A DNA stretch of 64,000 bases from 2-02-FULL-66-14 sp037443705. GTDB lineage: Bacteria; Pseudomonadota; Gammaproteobacteria; Burkholderiales; SG8-39. Positions 1-9,587 of the stretch are shown here, in pieces. The notes beneath the pieces were generated by a model that had not been told where the DNA came from, searched no databases, and worked only from the letters and a program-made list of their open reading frames with translations. Position 1 is the first letter of the stretch. Each line of letters begins with the position of its first letter. The translations under genes and the position numbers were made by a program. Where the stretch lies: contig JBBINV010000011.1 in assembly GCA_037443705.1 (NCBI GenBank), positions 4,233-68,232 of the forward strand. Reading direction: 5' to 3'.

Positions 1-1115
1 TTGCGCAGCTCGCGCACGTTCCCGGGAAACGGATAGGCAAGCCAGCGCCGCTCCGCCGACTCGTCGAGGGTGAAGGGTTGCACCCCCTGCTGATCGGCGT
101 ACAGGCGCCGGAAGTGCTCGAGCAGCAGCAGCCGGTCTCCCTCCATCTCGCGCAGCGGCGGCACGGCGAGCGTGAACACCGAGAGCCGGTGGTAGAGGTC
201 GGCGCGAAAGCGCCCCAGCCGCACCTCGCGCCGGAGGTCCCGGTTGGTCGCCGCGACGACGCGCGCGCGCGAAAAGCGCCGCTGCGTCTCGCCGACGCGC
301 TGGTATTCGCCGTTCTCGAGCACGCGCAGGAGCTTCGCCTGCATTTCGAGCGGCAGCTCGCCGATCTCGTCGAGGAACAGGGTCCCGTCGTGTGCCTCCT
401 CGAAGTAGCCGGCCTTGTTCGCGGCCGCGCCGGTGAAGGCGCCCTTCACGTAGCCGAACAGGGTCGGCTCTACGAGCGTCGGCGCGATGGCGGCGCAGTT
501 GAGCGCAAGGCAAGGGCGCGCGGCGCGCGCCGAGAGCCGGTGCAGGCTCTTCGCCACGAGCTCCTTGCCGCTGCCCGACTCGCCCTCGATCAGCACCGGA
601 AAGGGCGAGTCGGCGAACTGTGCGAGCTGACTCTTCAGCCTGGCCAGCGCCGCGCTGCCTCCGATGAGGTCCTCCGGCCCCCCCGCGCGCCGCAGCTCGG
701 CTTCGCGCATCGCGAGCGCGCGCTCGAGCGTACGCGTGAGCGTCGCCGGGTCGCAGGGCTTGGCGATGAACTCGGCGGCGCCGAGCGCGCGGGCATGGCG
801 CGCGTGCACGGCGTCGCTCTGTCCCGAGAGCACGAAAATGCGCATGCCGGGCGAGTGCGCCAGCAGGTCGCCGATCAGCTGGAAGCCCTCGTCGGGCGCG
901 TGCGGGGTCGGCGGCAGGCCCAGGTCGACGAGCGCGAGCTGGGGCGGCTCGCCGAGCTGGCGAAGGAGCTCCACCGCGTGGCGCCGCGATTCGCACACGT
1001 GCACCTCGAAGCTCGCGCCGAGCGCGAACCGGAGCGTGTCGCCGATCAGCGGATCGTCGTCGACGATCAGAAGGCCGGGCCGGGCTTCAGTGCCCTGCGG
1101 GAGGCTGGTCGCCAT
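1..1115 (-). CDS. Sigma-54-dependent response regulator, NtrC family (3' part missing)
   Basis: The minus-strand reading begins at ATG 1115 and runs off the window start, so the DNA-binding end is missing. The N-terminus is a receiver domain with an acidic pocket (IVDDDP), a phospho-acceptor region VDLGLPP and a conserved Lys in AKPCDP. A sigma-54 AAA+ domain follows, with Walker A (GESGSGKE), the sigma-54 contact loop GAFTGA, Walker B (LFLDEIGE) and the start of the WPGNVREL-like motif as PFPGNVREL. It should activate sigma-54 promoters after phosphorylation by a histidine kinase not seen here. The LPP followed by a poorly conserved insert resembles PrsR-type regulators of exopolysaccharide/PEP-CTERM loci; that resemblance is from memory and is an inference. 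Its start overlaps the upstream ABC ATPase gene by 29 bases, suggesting translational coupling. Confidence 0.9.
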   Translation of the reverse strand, partial: MATSLPQGTEARPGLLIVDDDPLIGDTLRFALGASFEVHVCESRRHAVELLRQLGEPPQLALVDLGLPPTPHAPDEGFQLIGDLLAHSPGMRIFVLSGQSDAVHARHARALGAAEFIAKPCDPATLTRTLERALAMREAELRRAGGPEDLIGGSAALARLKSQLAQFADSPFPVLIEGESGSGKELVAKSLHRLSARAARPCLALNCAAIAPTLVEPTLFGYVKGAFTGAAANKAGYFEEAHDGTLFLDEIGELPLEMQAKLLRVLENGEYQRVGETQRRFSRARVVAATNRDLRREVRLGRFRADLYHRLSVFTLAVPPLREMEGDRLLLLEHFRRLYADQQGVQPFTLDESAERRWLAYPFPGNVRELR

Positions 1116-1842
1116 CGTCACGGATGCACTTGAGGAACGCGCGCTCCAGCAGCGGCTCGCCGGTGCGCGCGCACAGCTCCTGCGGCGCGCCGCAGAAGCG
1201 CAGCTTCCCGCGGTCGATCACCGCCACGGTGCCGCACAGCTCCTCGACGTCCGCGAGCACGTGCGAGGTGAACAAGAGCGCCGCGCCGCCGCGGTTGAGG
1301 CGCGCGAGGACGTTCTTCACCGCGACGCGGCCCGCCGGGTCGAGCCCGCTCATCGGCTCGTCGAGCACGTACAGGTCGCGCTCGACCAGGAAGCAGGCGG
1401 CCAGCCCCAGCTTCTGCGTCATGCCCTTGGAGAGCTGGCGCACGGGGCGCTCGAGCACGCCCGGCTCGAGCTCGAGCTCGGCGAGCTGCCGCTCGACGCC
1501 GCCGCGCTCGAAGCGGCCGCCCGCGAGCGTGAGCATCAGCTCCAGGAACTCGCGCCCGAGCAGGTAGTACGGCGGCGCGAAGCTCTCCGGGACGTAGGCA
1601 AGCCGCCGGCGCGAGCGCGGCTCGCCGTTCGGGACCCCGAAGATCTCCACCCGCCCGCCGTCGGCGCCGCATAGGTCCAGGGCGCATTTGATGAGCGTGG
1701 TCTTGCCGGCGCCGTTCGCACCCACCAGGGCAACCGCCGCCCCGGGCACCACCTCGAGATCGATGCCCTCGAGCACGCGGCGCCTGCCGAAGCGCTTGGA
1801 GAGCGCTTCGACCCGCAATGCGACGACTCCGGCGGCATCCAT
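1087..1842 (-). CDS. ABC transporter ATP-binding protein (ABC-2 export type)
   Basis: A 251-residue nucleotide-binding protein. Visible motifs are Walker A GANGAGKTT near residues 40-48, the signature LSKGMTQK near 137, Walker B LYVLDEPMSGLDP and the switch His in FTSHVL. The sequence resembles ATPases of ABC-2 exporters (CcmA/NatA-like). No permease lies beside it, so the partner must be further along the minus strand, outside the window, or elsewhere. The start ATG at 1842 faces the mla operon across a 42-base divergent gap. The gene runs into the response regulator with a 29-base overlap, so the two are probably one transcript. Substrate unknown. Confidence 0.88.
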   Translation of the reverse strand: MDAAGVVALRVEALSKRFGRRRVLEGIDLEVVPGAAVALVGANGAGKTTLIKCALDLCGADGGRVEIFGVPNGEPRSRRRLAYVPESFAPPYYLLGREFLELMLTLAGGRFERGGVERQLAELELEPGVLERPVRQLSKGMTQKLGLAACFLVERDLYVLDEPMSGLDPAGRVAVKNVLARLNRGGAALLFTSHVLADVEELCGTVAVIDRGKLRFCGAPQELCARTGEPLLERAFLKCIRDDGDQPPAGH

Positions 1843-1850
1843 CCCTCAAC

Positions 1851-1856
1851 TATAAT
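1851..1856 (+). promoter_or_regulatory. -10-like hexamer TATAAT for the mla operon
   Basis: A perfect TATAAT lies in the short divergent gap, 28 bases before the mlaF start codon. No good TTGACA-like -35 is visible at 17 bases, so the promoter may need an activator or be weak. It is assigned to the plus strand because of its distance from mlaF. Confidence 0.45.
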
Positions 1857-1884
1857 CTGCGCTTTCGTCCGGATCGAATTCTCC

Positions 1885-2697
1885 TTGGCCGGTACCGACA
1901 TCGTCGAGATCGACAACGTCTCGTTCGGCTACGACGCCGCGCGGCCGGTCCTGCACGGCATCCGCATGCGCATTCCCCGCGGCAAGGTGGTCGGGATCAT
2001 GGGCCAGTCGGGCTGTGGCAAGACGACGCTGCTCAGGATCATCGGTGGCGCGCAGCGACCAGGCGCCGGGCTCGCGCGCGTGCTCGGGACGCGCATCGAC
2101 GGATTGACGAGCGCCGGGCTCTATGCCCTGCGGCGCCGGATGGGGATGCTGTTCCAGTTCGGGGCGCTTTTCACGGACATGTCGGTGTTCGACAACGTGG
2201 CGTTTCCTCTTCGCGAGCATACCCGGCTCCCGGAGGACCTGATTGCGGATCTCGTGCTGATGAAGCTCGAGGCCGTGGGCTTGCGCGGCGCCGCCCGGCT
2301 GATGCCCTCGGAGCTCTCCGGCGGCATGGCGCGGCGCGTGGCGCTCGCGCGCGCGATCGCGCTCGACCCGCAGCTGATCCTGTACGACGAGCCGTTCACG
2401 GCGCTCGACCCGATCTCGCTCGGGGCGGTCGCGCGGCTGATCCGGCTCCTCAACGATTCGCTCGGCGCGACCTCGATCGTGGTCACGCACGACGTCGCCG
2501 AGACGCTGCCGTTCGTCGACTACGTCTACTTCATGGCCGACGGGCGGGTCGTCGCCGAAGGCCCGCCGCGCGAGGTGACCGGATCGCCGGTCCCGTTCGT
2601 CGGTCAGTTCGTGCACGGCCGGCTCGACGGCCCGGTCCCGTTCCACTATCCCGCGCCGAGCTACGGCGCGGATCTCGAGCTGGGCGCGGCTGGCTGA
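1885..2697 (+). CDS. mlaF: Phospholipid ABC transporter ATP-binding protein MlaF
   Basis: The ATPase of the Mla system, which moves phospholipids between the outer and inner membranes and keeps outer-membrane lipid asymmetry. The protein has 270 residues. Walker A GQSGCGKTT is at about 40-48, the signature LSGGMARRVALARA is near 146, Walker B is LILYDEPF, and the switch is VVTHDV. The start is TTG at 1885; no ATG or GTG fits better and the reading begins sensibly there (MAGTDIVEID). No strong Shine-Dalgarno precedes it. It is the first gene of a tightly packed mlaF-E-D-A-C-B run. Confidence 0.95.
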   Translation: MAGTDIVEIDNVSFGYDAARPVLHGIRMRIPRGKVVGIMGQSGCGKTTLLRIIGGAQRPGAGLARVLGTRIDGLTSAGLYALRRRMGMLFQFGALFTDMSVFDNVAFPLREHTRLPEDLIADLVLMKLEAVGLRGAARLMPSELSGGMARRVALARAIALDPQLILYDEPFTALDPISLGAVARLIRLLNDSLGATSIVVTHDVAETLPFVDYVYFMADGRVVAEGPPREVTGSPVPFVGQFVHGRLDGPVPFHYPAPSYGADLELGAAG

Positions 2698-2698
2698 C

Positions 2699-3502
2699 AT
2701 GCTGATCGCGATCCGGGACATCCTGGGGAAGCTCGGGGGGGCGCTCACCTCGCGCATCTGGCGCCTGGGATTCGCGGGCCGCTTCTTCGTCTACATGCTG
2801 CTGCACTCGGGCACGGCGCTCGGCCGCTTCGGGCTGACCATCCGCGAGATCTATTTCGCGGGCGTGCTCTCGCTCATCATCATTCTGGTGTCCGGCATGT
2901 TCGTCGGCATGGTCCTCGCGCTGCAGGGCTACGAGACGCTGCAGCGCTACGGCTCGTCGGAGGCGCTGGGGATCCTCGTGGCGCTGTCGCTCGTGCGCGA
3001 GCTCGGGCCGGTGGTCGCGGGCCTGCTGTTCGCCAGCCGCGCCGGCAGCGCGATCACCGCCGAGATCGGCCTGATGAAGGCCACCGAGCAGATCGCCGCC
3101 ATGGAGATGATGGCGGTGGACCCGATCGCGCGGGTGATCGCGCCGCGCTTCTGGGCCGGCGTGATCTCGATGCCGCTGCTCGCGGCGCTGTTTTCGGCCA
3201 TGGGCATCTTCGGCGGCTACCTCGTCGGGGTACAGCTGATCGGCGTCGACGAGGGCGCCTTCTGGTCGCAGATGCAGGCCGCGGTTGACGTGCGCGAGGA
3301 CATCATGAACGGCGTCATCAAGAGCGTCGTGTTCGGCGTCGCCGTCACCTGGATCGCGGTGTTCGAGGGCTACGACGCCCAGCCGACCGCCGAAGGGGTC
3401 TCGAGCGCGACGACGCGCACCGTGGTCACTTCGTCGCTCGCGATCCTGGCGCTCGATTTCGTGCTCACCGCGCTCATGTTCACCGGAGGAAACGCAAGAT
3501 GA
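2699..3502 (+). CDS. mlaE: Phospholipid ABC transporter permease MlaE
   Basis: The inner-membrane permease of the Mla complex, 267 residues. The hydrophobic profile fits the MlaE/YrbE family, with membrane stretches near residues 55-80, 95-115, 155-180 and 240-262. Family hallmarks include the ELGPVVAGLLFASRAGSA block, which contacts MlaF, and a Glu-rich cytoplasmic loop (ATEQIAAMEMM). The start ATG at 2699 is one base after the mlaF stop, and the end overlaps mlaD by four bases. Confidence 0.95.
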   Translation: MLIAIRDILGKLGGALTSRIWRLGFAGRFFVYMLLHSGTALGRFGLTIREIYFAGVLSLIIILVSGMFVGMVLALQGYETLQRYGSSEALGILVALSLVRELGPVVAGLLFASRAGSAITAEIGLMKATEQIAAMEMMAVDPIARVIAPRFWAGVISMPLLAALFSAMGIFGGYLVGVQLIGVDEGAFWSQMQAAVDVREDIMNGVIKSVVFGVAVTWIAVFEGYDAQPTAEGVSSATTRTVVTSSLAILALDFVLTALMFTGGNAR

Positions 3503-3978
3503 CTCGCGCCACCATCGACGTCTGGGTCGGGCTGTTCGTCGCCGCGGGCTTCGCGGGGCTGCTGTTCCTCGCCCTCAAGGTGGGGAACCTCGCGTCGTTC
3601 TCGACCGCGCAGACGTATCAGGTTCAGGCCAAGTTTGCTAACATTGGCGGCCTCAAGATCCGGGCGCCGGTCAAGAGCGCGGGCGTGGTGGTGGGTCGGG
3701 TGTCGGAGATCCGCTTCGACAACGAGAGCTACGAGGCGATCGTGACCTTCAACCTCGACGCCCGGTACCAGTTTCCGCGCGACACCGCCGCCAAGATTCT
3801 CACCTCGGGGTTGCTCGGCGAGCAGTACGTGGGGCTGGAAGCGGGCGGCGACGGCGTGATGCTGAAGGGCGGCGACCGGCTGCGCCTGACCCAGTCGGCG
3901 GTGGTGCTGGAAAACCTGATCAGCCAGTTCCTTTTCAACAAGGCGGCTGAGGAGAAGAACGGGAAGGACGGCAAGTGA
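3499..3978 (+). CDS. mlaD: Mla substrate-binding MCE protein MlaD
   Basis: A 159-residue, membrane-anchored MCE-domain protein. One N-terminal transmembrane helix (about residues 8-27) is followed by a single MCE domain containing FANIGGLKIRAPVKSAGV, the typical start of the MCE fold. In characterised relatives it forms a hexameric ring on MlaFE that takes lipids from MlaC. The start ATG overlaps the mlaE stop (ATGA). The length is usual for MlaD. Confidence 0.94.
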   Translation: MTRATIDVWVGLFVAAGFAGLLFLALKVGNLASFSTAQTYQVQAKFANIGGLKIRAPVKSAGVVVGRVSEIRFDNESYEAIVTFNLDARYQFPRDTAAKILTSGLLGEQYVGLEAGGDGVMLKGGDRLRLTQSAVVLENLISQFLFNKAAEEKNGKDGK

Positions 3979-4715
3979 TGCAGCGCTGGGCGAGGAGGCT
4001 GATCGTCACGGCTGCGCTCGCAGGGGCGGCCGGGTGCGCCACGACCAACGGCGCCGATCCGCGCGACCCCCTGGAGGGGTTCAATCGCTCGATGTACGCG
4101 TTCAACGAGGCGTTCGACGACGCGATCGGCAAACCCGTGGCGACCGCCTACAAGAACGTCCTGCCCGACCCGGTGCGCGACTGGGTGCGCAACTTCTTCG
4201 CCAACCTGGCGGACCTTTTCATCGGCGTTAACAATCTTTTGCAGGGCAAGCCCGCCGATGCGGTGACCGACTGGGCGCGCTTTGCGTTCAATTCCACGAT
4301 CGGAATCTTGGGAATCAACGACGTCGCCTCCGAGATGGGGCTCGAGAAGCACAACGAGGACTTCGGCCAGACCTTCGGCCGGTGGGGAGCGGGCACCGGC
4401 GCGTACATCGTCTGGCCGTTCATCGGCTCGAGCACGGTCCGCGATACCGCGGGGCTCGTGCTCGACTGGAGCTTCGACCCGGTGCGGCGCCACGAGCCGA
4501 AGGACCCGCGCTACTTCATGATCGGGCTTCGCGCGGTGAGTACGCGTGCCGAGCTGCTGGACGCGAGCCGCATCCTCGAGGAGGCGGCGCTCGACAAGTA
4601 CGTGTTCCAGCGCGATGCGTTCCTGCAGCGCCGCCGCGGCCTCGTTTACGACGGCAACCCGCCACGCGAGCCCGAGTCGCGCCGGCGCGATGAGCCGCGC
4701 GCCGCCGTCCGGTGA
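3978..4715 (+). CDS. mlaA: Outer-membrane lipoprotein MlaA (VacJ)
   Basis: A 245-residue MlaA/VacJ protein. It has a short basic N-terminus, a hydrophobic stretch and the lipobox LAGAAGC, so it should be lipidated and placed in the outer membrane. The mature part carries the family signature DPLEGFNRSMYAFNEAFDD and the GxWG-type motif FGRWGAGTG. It removes misplaced phospholipids from the outer leaflet and passes them to MlaC. ATG 3978 overlaps the mlaD stop (TGATG). A GTG one codon upstream is also open but lies inside mlaD. In enterobacteria mlaA is unlinked; here it sits between mlaD and mlaC, as is common in betaproteobacteria. Confidence 0.94.
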   Translation: MQRWARRLIVTAALAGAAGCATTNGADPRDPLEGFNRSMYAFNEAFDDAIGKPVATAYKNVLPDPVRDWVRNFFANLADLFIGVNNLLQGKPADAVTDWARFAFNSTIGILGINDVASEMGLEKHNEDFGQTFGRWGAGTGAYIVWPFIGSSTVRDTAGLVLDWSFDPVRRHEPKDPRYFMIGLRAVSTRAELLDASRILEEAALDKYVFQRDAFLQRRRGLVYDGNPPREPESRRRDEPRAAVR

Positions 4716-5362
4716 TTTCCCGCCGGCTTGCCCCGGGCGTCGCTTTCGCCGCGCTTGCGGCGGCTGCGACCGTCGCCCTCGCCCAGGAGTTCCTCGCTCC
4801 GGACGCGCTCGTGAAGAACGTCACGCTCGAGGTCGTCGACATCGTCTCGAAGGACAAGGAGATCCAGGCGGGCGACCGCAGGAAGGTGATCGCGTTGATC
4901 GAGGCCAAGGTGCTGCCGCACTTCAATTTCCCCGCGATGACCGCGACCGCCGTCGGAACCCACTGGAAGAGCGCGACCCCCGAGCAGAAGAGCCGGCTCA
5001 CGGACGAATTCCGTACGCTGATGGTCCGAACCTACGCCAGCTCGATCGCCGCCTACAGGAACCAGAAGTTCGACTTCCGGCCGCTGCGCGCGAAGCCCAC
5101 GGACACCGACGTGACGGTCCAGGTGCGCGTGCTGCAGAGTGGCGCCGAACCCGTCAGGATCGACTACGACATGGAGAAGACGCCGCGCGGCTGGAAGGTC
5201 TGGGACGTGCGCGTCGCCGACATCAGCCTGACAGCGAACTATCGCACCGAGTTCGCGAACCTGGTGCGTGAAGGCGGAATCGACGGCCTGATCAGGTCGC
5301 TGCGGGCGAAGAACGGATCCCTCGAGCGGGCCGCGCCGGTCCCGGGGGCGGAAAAGCGATGA
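4712..5362 (+). CDS. mlaC: Periplasmic phospholipid carrier MlaC
   Basis: A 216-residue MlaC/Ttg2D family protein that shuttles phospholipid between MlaA and MlaD across the periplasm. A Sec signal peptide ends near ALAQ (residue 25). The mature chain keeps the family pattern HFNFPAMTATAVGTHW. The start is GTG at 4712, overlapping mlaA by four bases. The tail (SLERAAPVPGAEKR) is a low-complexity extension. Confidence 0.94.
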   Translation: MISRRLAPGVAFAALAAAATVALAQEFLAPDALVKNVTLEVVDIVSKDKEIQAGDRRKVIALIEAKVLPHFNFPAMTATAVGTHWKSATPEQKSRLTDEFRTLMVRTYASSIAAYRNQKFDFRPLRAKPTDTDVTVQVRVLQSGAEPVRIDYDMEKTPRGWKVWDVRVADISLTANYRTEFANLVREGGIDGLIRSLRAKNGSLERAAPVPGAEKR

Positions 5363-5655
5363 TCCGGCGCGAGGGCACGAGGATGCTCGTCGAGGGTCCG
5401 GTGACGCTCGCCAACGTCGCGGGCGTGCTCGAGAGCGGCTACGCCGAGATCCGCGGCGGTGCCTCCGCCGTGGACCTGGCGGGCGTGACCGAGCTCGACT
5501 CGTCGCTGCTCGCGATGCTGCTCGCCTGGCTGCGCGAGGCGCGGCGCCTCGGCCGCGGGCTCGAGTTCGCCAACTTCCCCGAGGGGCTCGCGACGATCGC
5601 GCGCCTCTACGGCGTGGTCGAGCTCCTCCCCGGCGCCCAGCCACAGGCGCATTAG
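5359..5655 (+). CDS. mlaB: STAS-domain protein MlaB
   Basis: A 98-residue single STAS-domain protein. The conserved core VDLAGVTELDSSLLAML contains the Asp-Ser pair around the usual STAS phosphorylation position. In characterised Mla systems it binds MlaF and is needed for complex activity. It overlaps mlaC by four bases and closes the mla set. Confidence 0.9.
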   Translation: MIRREGTRMLVEGPVTLANVAGVLESGYAEIRGGASAVDLAGVTELDSSLLAMLLAWLREARRLGRGLEFANFPEGLATIARLYGVVELLPGAQPQAH

Positions 5656-5670
5656 CGAAGATGCGTCGCC

Positions 5671-5690
5671 GTCCCCGCGCAGGCGGGGAC
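5671..5690. repeat. Short REP-like palindrome, copy 1
   Basis: An 8-bp-arm inverted repeat, GTCCCCGC and GCGGGGAC around a 4-base centre, between mlaB and the next ABC gene. Positions 29518-29537 match it at 19 of 20 bases, also in an intergenic spot, so this is a dispersed repeat rather than a chance hairpin. Confidence 0.7.
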
Positions 5691-5707
5691 CCGTGCCGTT
5701 TGCCGCC

Positions 5708-6607
5708 ATGACTCCCGCGATCGAGATCCGCAACGTCGAGAAGCGCTACGGCGACGTGCGCGCGCTCGCAGGCGTGTCGCTCGAGGTCGGCTGCGGGGAG
5801 TTCTTCGGGCTGCTCGGGCCGAACGGCGCCGGCAAGACCACGCTCATCAGCATCGTCGCCGGGCTTGCGCGCGCCGACCGGGGCGAAGCGCGCGTCATGG
5901 GGCACGACGTGGTGTCGGACTACCGCCGCGCGCGCGCGAAGCTCGGCGTGGTGCCCCAGGAGCTCGTTTTCGACCCGTTCTTCACGGTTCGCGAGACGCT
6001 GCGCTTACAGTCAGGCTACTACGGCATCCGCGGCAACGACGACTGGATCGACGAAGTCATCGCCAATCTGGATCTCGAGTCGAAGGCCGATACCAACATG
6101 CGCGCGCTCTCGGGCGGGATGAAGCGCCGGGTGCTGGTGGCGCAGGCGCTGGTGCACAGGCCGCCGGTCATCGTGCTCGACGAGCCGACTGCCGGGGTCG
6201 ACGTCGAGCTGCGCCAGGGCCTGTGGCGATTCGTTCAGCGCCTGAACCGCGACGGCCACACCATCGTGCTCACGACGCACTACCTGGAGGAGGCCGAGCA
6301 GCTTTGTGGGCGCATCGCGATGCTGAAGGCGGGCCGCGTCGTCGCGCTCGACTCCACGCGCAACCTCCTCGACACGTTTTCGGGGATGCAGCTCACGCTG
6401 CGGCTGGACCGGGACGCGCTCCCGTCCGGGATCGACGCCACGGTGCTCGAGGCCGAGGGCGGGCGATTTCGCCTGCGGCTGCGCGACACCGCAGGGCTCG
6501 AGGAGCTGCTCCACCGGCTTCGCGCCGAAGGCACCGCGATCCGCGAGTTCGAGCTTCAGCCGCCCGACCTCGAGGAAGTGTTCGTGCGCGTGATGGAGCG
6601 GCACTGA
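5708..6607 (+). CDS. ABC-2 type exporter ATP-binding protein (YadG-like)
   Basis: A 299-residue ATPase of the ABC-2 exporter class. Visible are Walker A GPNGAGKTT, signature LSGGMKRRVLVAQA, Walker B VIVLDEPTAGVD and switch TTHYLEEAEQLC, followed by a C-terminal accessory region. ATG 5708 was chosen because homology starts there; an in-frame GTG 15 bases earlier lies inside a REP-like repeat. It overlaps the permease gene by one base. An inserted yadGH-like pair between mla and ibaG is a familiar betaproteobacterial order. Substrate not known. Confidence 0.9.
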   Translation: MTPAIEIRNVEKRYGDVRALAGVSLEVGCGEFFGLLGPNGAGKTTLISIVAGLARADRGEARVMGHDVVSDYRRARAKLGVVPQELVFDPFFTVRETLRLQSGYYGIRGNDDWIDEVIANLDLESKADTNMRALSGGMKRRVLVAQALVHRPPVIVLDEPTAGVDVELRQGLWRFVQRLNRDGHTIVLTTHYLEEAEQLCGRIAMLKAGRVVALDSTRNLLDTFSGMQLTLRLDRDALPSGIDATVLEAEGGRFRLRLRDTAGLEELLHRLRAEGTAIREFELQPPDLEEVFVRVMERH

Positions 6608-7362
6608 TGGTCGGCTTCGGGACCCTGCTCCGCAAGGAGCTGCTTCGCTTCTGGAAGGTGAGCTTTCAGACGGTGGCGGCGCCGGTGCTCACGGCGCTGC
6701 TGTACCTGTTCGTGTTCGCGCACGCGCTCGAGGGCCGCGTGCAGATCTACGAGAACGCGAGCTACACCGCGTTCCTGCTGGTCGGGCTCGCGATGATGAG
6801 CGTGCTGCAGAACGCGTTTGCCAACAGCTCCTCTAGCCTGATCCAGTCCAAGATCACGGGCAACGTGATCTTCATCCTGCTGCCACCGATCACGCACTTT
6901 CAGTTCTACGGCGCGTATGTGCTCGCCTCGATGCTGCGCGGGCTGGTGGTGGGTCTGGGAGTGCTCGCGGCGACGGCGTGGCTCGTGCCGCTGCCGCTCG
7001 CCGCGCCGCTTTGGGCGGCGGCGTTCGCTCTGCTCGGGGCCGCGATCCTCGGGGCGCTCGGCCTGATCGCGGGCATCTGGGCCGACAAGTTCGACCAGCT
7101 CGCGGCGTTCCAGAACTTCGTCATCCTGCCCGCGACGTTCCTGTCCGGGGTGTTCTACTCGATCCACTCGCTGCCCCCGTTCTGGCAGGCGGTCTCGCAC
7201 CTCAACCCGTTCTTCTACATGGTCGACGGCTTCCGCTACGGCTTTTTCGGCGTCTCGGACTTCCCGCCGCTCGCGAGTCTCGCCGTGGTGGGGTTAAGCT
7301 TCGCGGGCCTGTCGGCGGCCGCGCTGGCGCTGCTGCGCTCCGGCTATAAGCTTCGCACCTAA
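6607..7362 (+). CDS. ABC-2 type exporter permease (YadH-like)
   Basis: A 251-residue membrane protein with six hydrophobic segments, including residues near 22-40, 55-75, 107-130, 138-160 and 226-245. The ABC-2 family motif region FQNFVILPATFLSGVFYS is clear. It forms the membrane half of the transporter with the preceding ATPase; stop and start codons share one base (TGATG). Downstream, five bases separate it from ibaG. Confidence 0.9.
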   Translation: MVGFGTLLRKELLRFWKVSFQTVAAPVLTALLYLFVFAHALEGRVQIYENASYTAFLLVGLAMMSVLQNAFANSSSSLIQSKITGNVIFILLPPITHFQFYGAYVLASMLRGLVVGLGVLAATAWLVPLPLAAPLWAAAFALLGAAILGALGLIAGIWADKFDQLAAFQNFVILPATFLSGVFYSIHSLPPFWQAVSHLNPFFYMVDGFRYGFFGVSDFPPLASLAVVGLSFAGLSAAALALLRSGYKLRT

Positions 7363-7367
7363 AGCAC

Positions 7368-7599
7368 ATGGTCACGACCGAAAGCGTCAGACGGAGCATC
7401 GAATCGGGGCTCGTTTGCGAGCATCTCGAGGTGATCGGGGACGGCGAGCATTTCCAGGCGCTCGTCGTCTCGCGCGCCTTCGCGGGCAAGAGCCGGGTGC
7501 AGCGCCACCAGCTCGTCTACGCGGCGCTCGGCGGCCGCATGCGCGAAGAGATTCACGCGCTGTCGATGCGCACGCTGACACCCGAGGAATGGGGCACCG

Positions 7600-7607
<8 letters not shown>
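7368..7607 (+). CDS. ibaG: BolA family protein IbaG
   Basis: A 79-residue BolA-fold protein. It shows the class pattern HFQALVVSRAFAGKSRVQRHQLVY and the C-terminal ALSMRTLTPEEW. IbaG proteins bind Fe-S clusters with monothiol glutaredoxins and are linked to acid and envelope stress. The place between the mla genes and murA is the conserved one in proteobacteria. It overlaps murA by eight bases. Confidence 0.9.
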
Positions 7608-8850
<1,243 letters not shown>

Positions 8851-8865
8851 CGCCGTATGGGCGGC

Positions 8866-8940
8866 GAAAAACCGGGACAGACCCGGATTTCCATCCGTGG
8901 CGCATTGTTCGGCCGAAATCCGGGTCTGTCCCGGTTTTTC
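8866..8940. repeat. GGGWCAG hairpin, copy A (murA-hisG gap)
   Basis: A perfect inverted repeat with 26-bp arms (8866-8891 and 8915-8940) around a 23-base loop. Each arm contains the GGGACAGACCCGG core and ends in five A or T bases. It fills nearly the whole murA-hisG gap and stops two bases before the hisG ATG, so hisG has no visible Shine-Dalgarno. The A/T-run ends mean it could also act as a terminator in either direction. Related copies lie at 17205, 36561, 45885, 52780 and 62213. Confidence 0.9.
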
Positions 8941-8942
8941 GC

Positions 8943-9587
8943 ATGAGCACCGTCGGCATCGCTCTCTCGAAGGGCCGCATCCTCGAGGAAACGGCGCCGC
9001 TGCTCGCGCGCGTCGGCATTCGCGCCAGCGAGGATCCGGAGCGCTCGCGAAAGCTCGTGATCCCGACCGAGCGCCGTGACGTGCGGCTGATCGTGGTGCG
9101 CGCGGCCGATGCGCCGACCTACGTCCAGCGCGGCGCGGCCGATCTCGGCATCGCCGGCCGCGACGTGCTCGCCGAGCATGGCGGAGCGGGGCTGTACCAG
9201 CCGCTCGACCTCGGCATCGCGGTCTGCCGCATGATGGTGGCGGTGCGCCGGGGTTTCGACTACACGGCCGCGGTGCGGCAGGGGGCGCGGCTGCGCGTCG
9301 CGACCAAATACGTGCAGACCACGCGCGAGCACTTCGCGGCCAAGGGCGTGCACGTCGACCTCATCCGCCTCTACGGCTCGATGGAGCTCGCACCGCTCGT
9401 CGGCCTGGCGGACGCGATCGTCGACCTCGTGTCAACCGGCGGGACGTTGCGCGCCAACGACCTCGTGCCGGTCGAGGAGATCATGCCGGTGTCGGCGCGC
9501 CTGGTTGTCAACCAGGCGGCGCTCAAGACCAAGCGCGACGTCCTGCAGCCGATCATCGACGCCTTCGCGCGGGCGGCCCGGTCGTGA
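8943..9587 (+). CDS. hisG: ATP phosphoribosyltransferase, short form HisG
   Basis: A 214-residue catalytic subunit for the first step of histidine synthesis (ATP + PRPP to phosphoribosyl-ATP). It has the phosphoribosyl-binding stretch DAIVDLVSTGGTLRAN and lacks the roughly 80-residue regulatory ACT-like C-terminus of the long form. Short HisG works with HisZ, which is not in this window. ATG 8943 follows directly after a hairpin and has no ribosome-binding site; no better in-frame start is seen. It overlaps hisD by four bases. Confidence 0.95.
   Translation: MSTVGIALSKGRILEETAPLLARVGIRASEDPERSRKLVIPTERRDVRLIVVRAADAPTYVQRGAADLGIAGRDVLAEHGGAGLYQPLDLGIAVCRMMVAVRRGFDYTAAVRQGARLRVATKYVQTTREHFAAKGVHVDLIRLYGSMELAPLVGLADAIVDLVSTGGTLRANDLVPVEEIMPVSARLVVNQAALKTKRDVLQPIIDAFARAARS

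Noticed and set aside
78..1133. A 351-codon plus-strand open frame
   Set aside because: It is antisense to the clear response regulator, is Arg/Ala/Glu-rich without motifs, and long shadow frames are expected at this G+C content.
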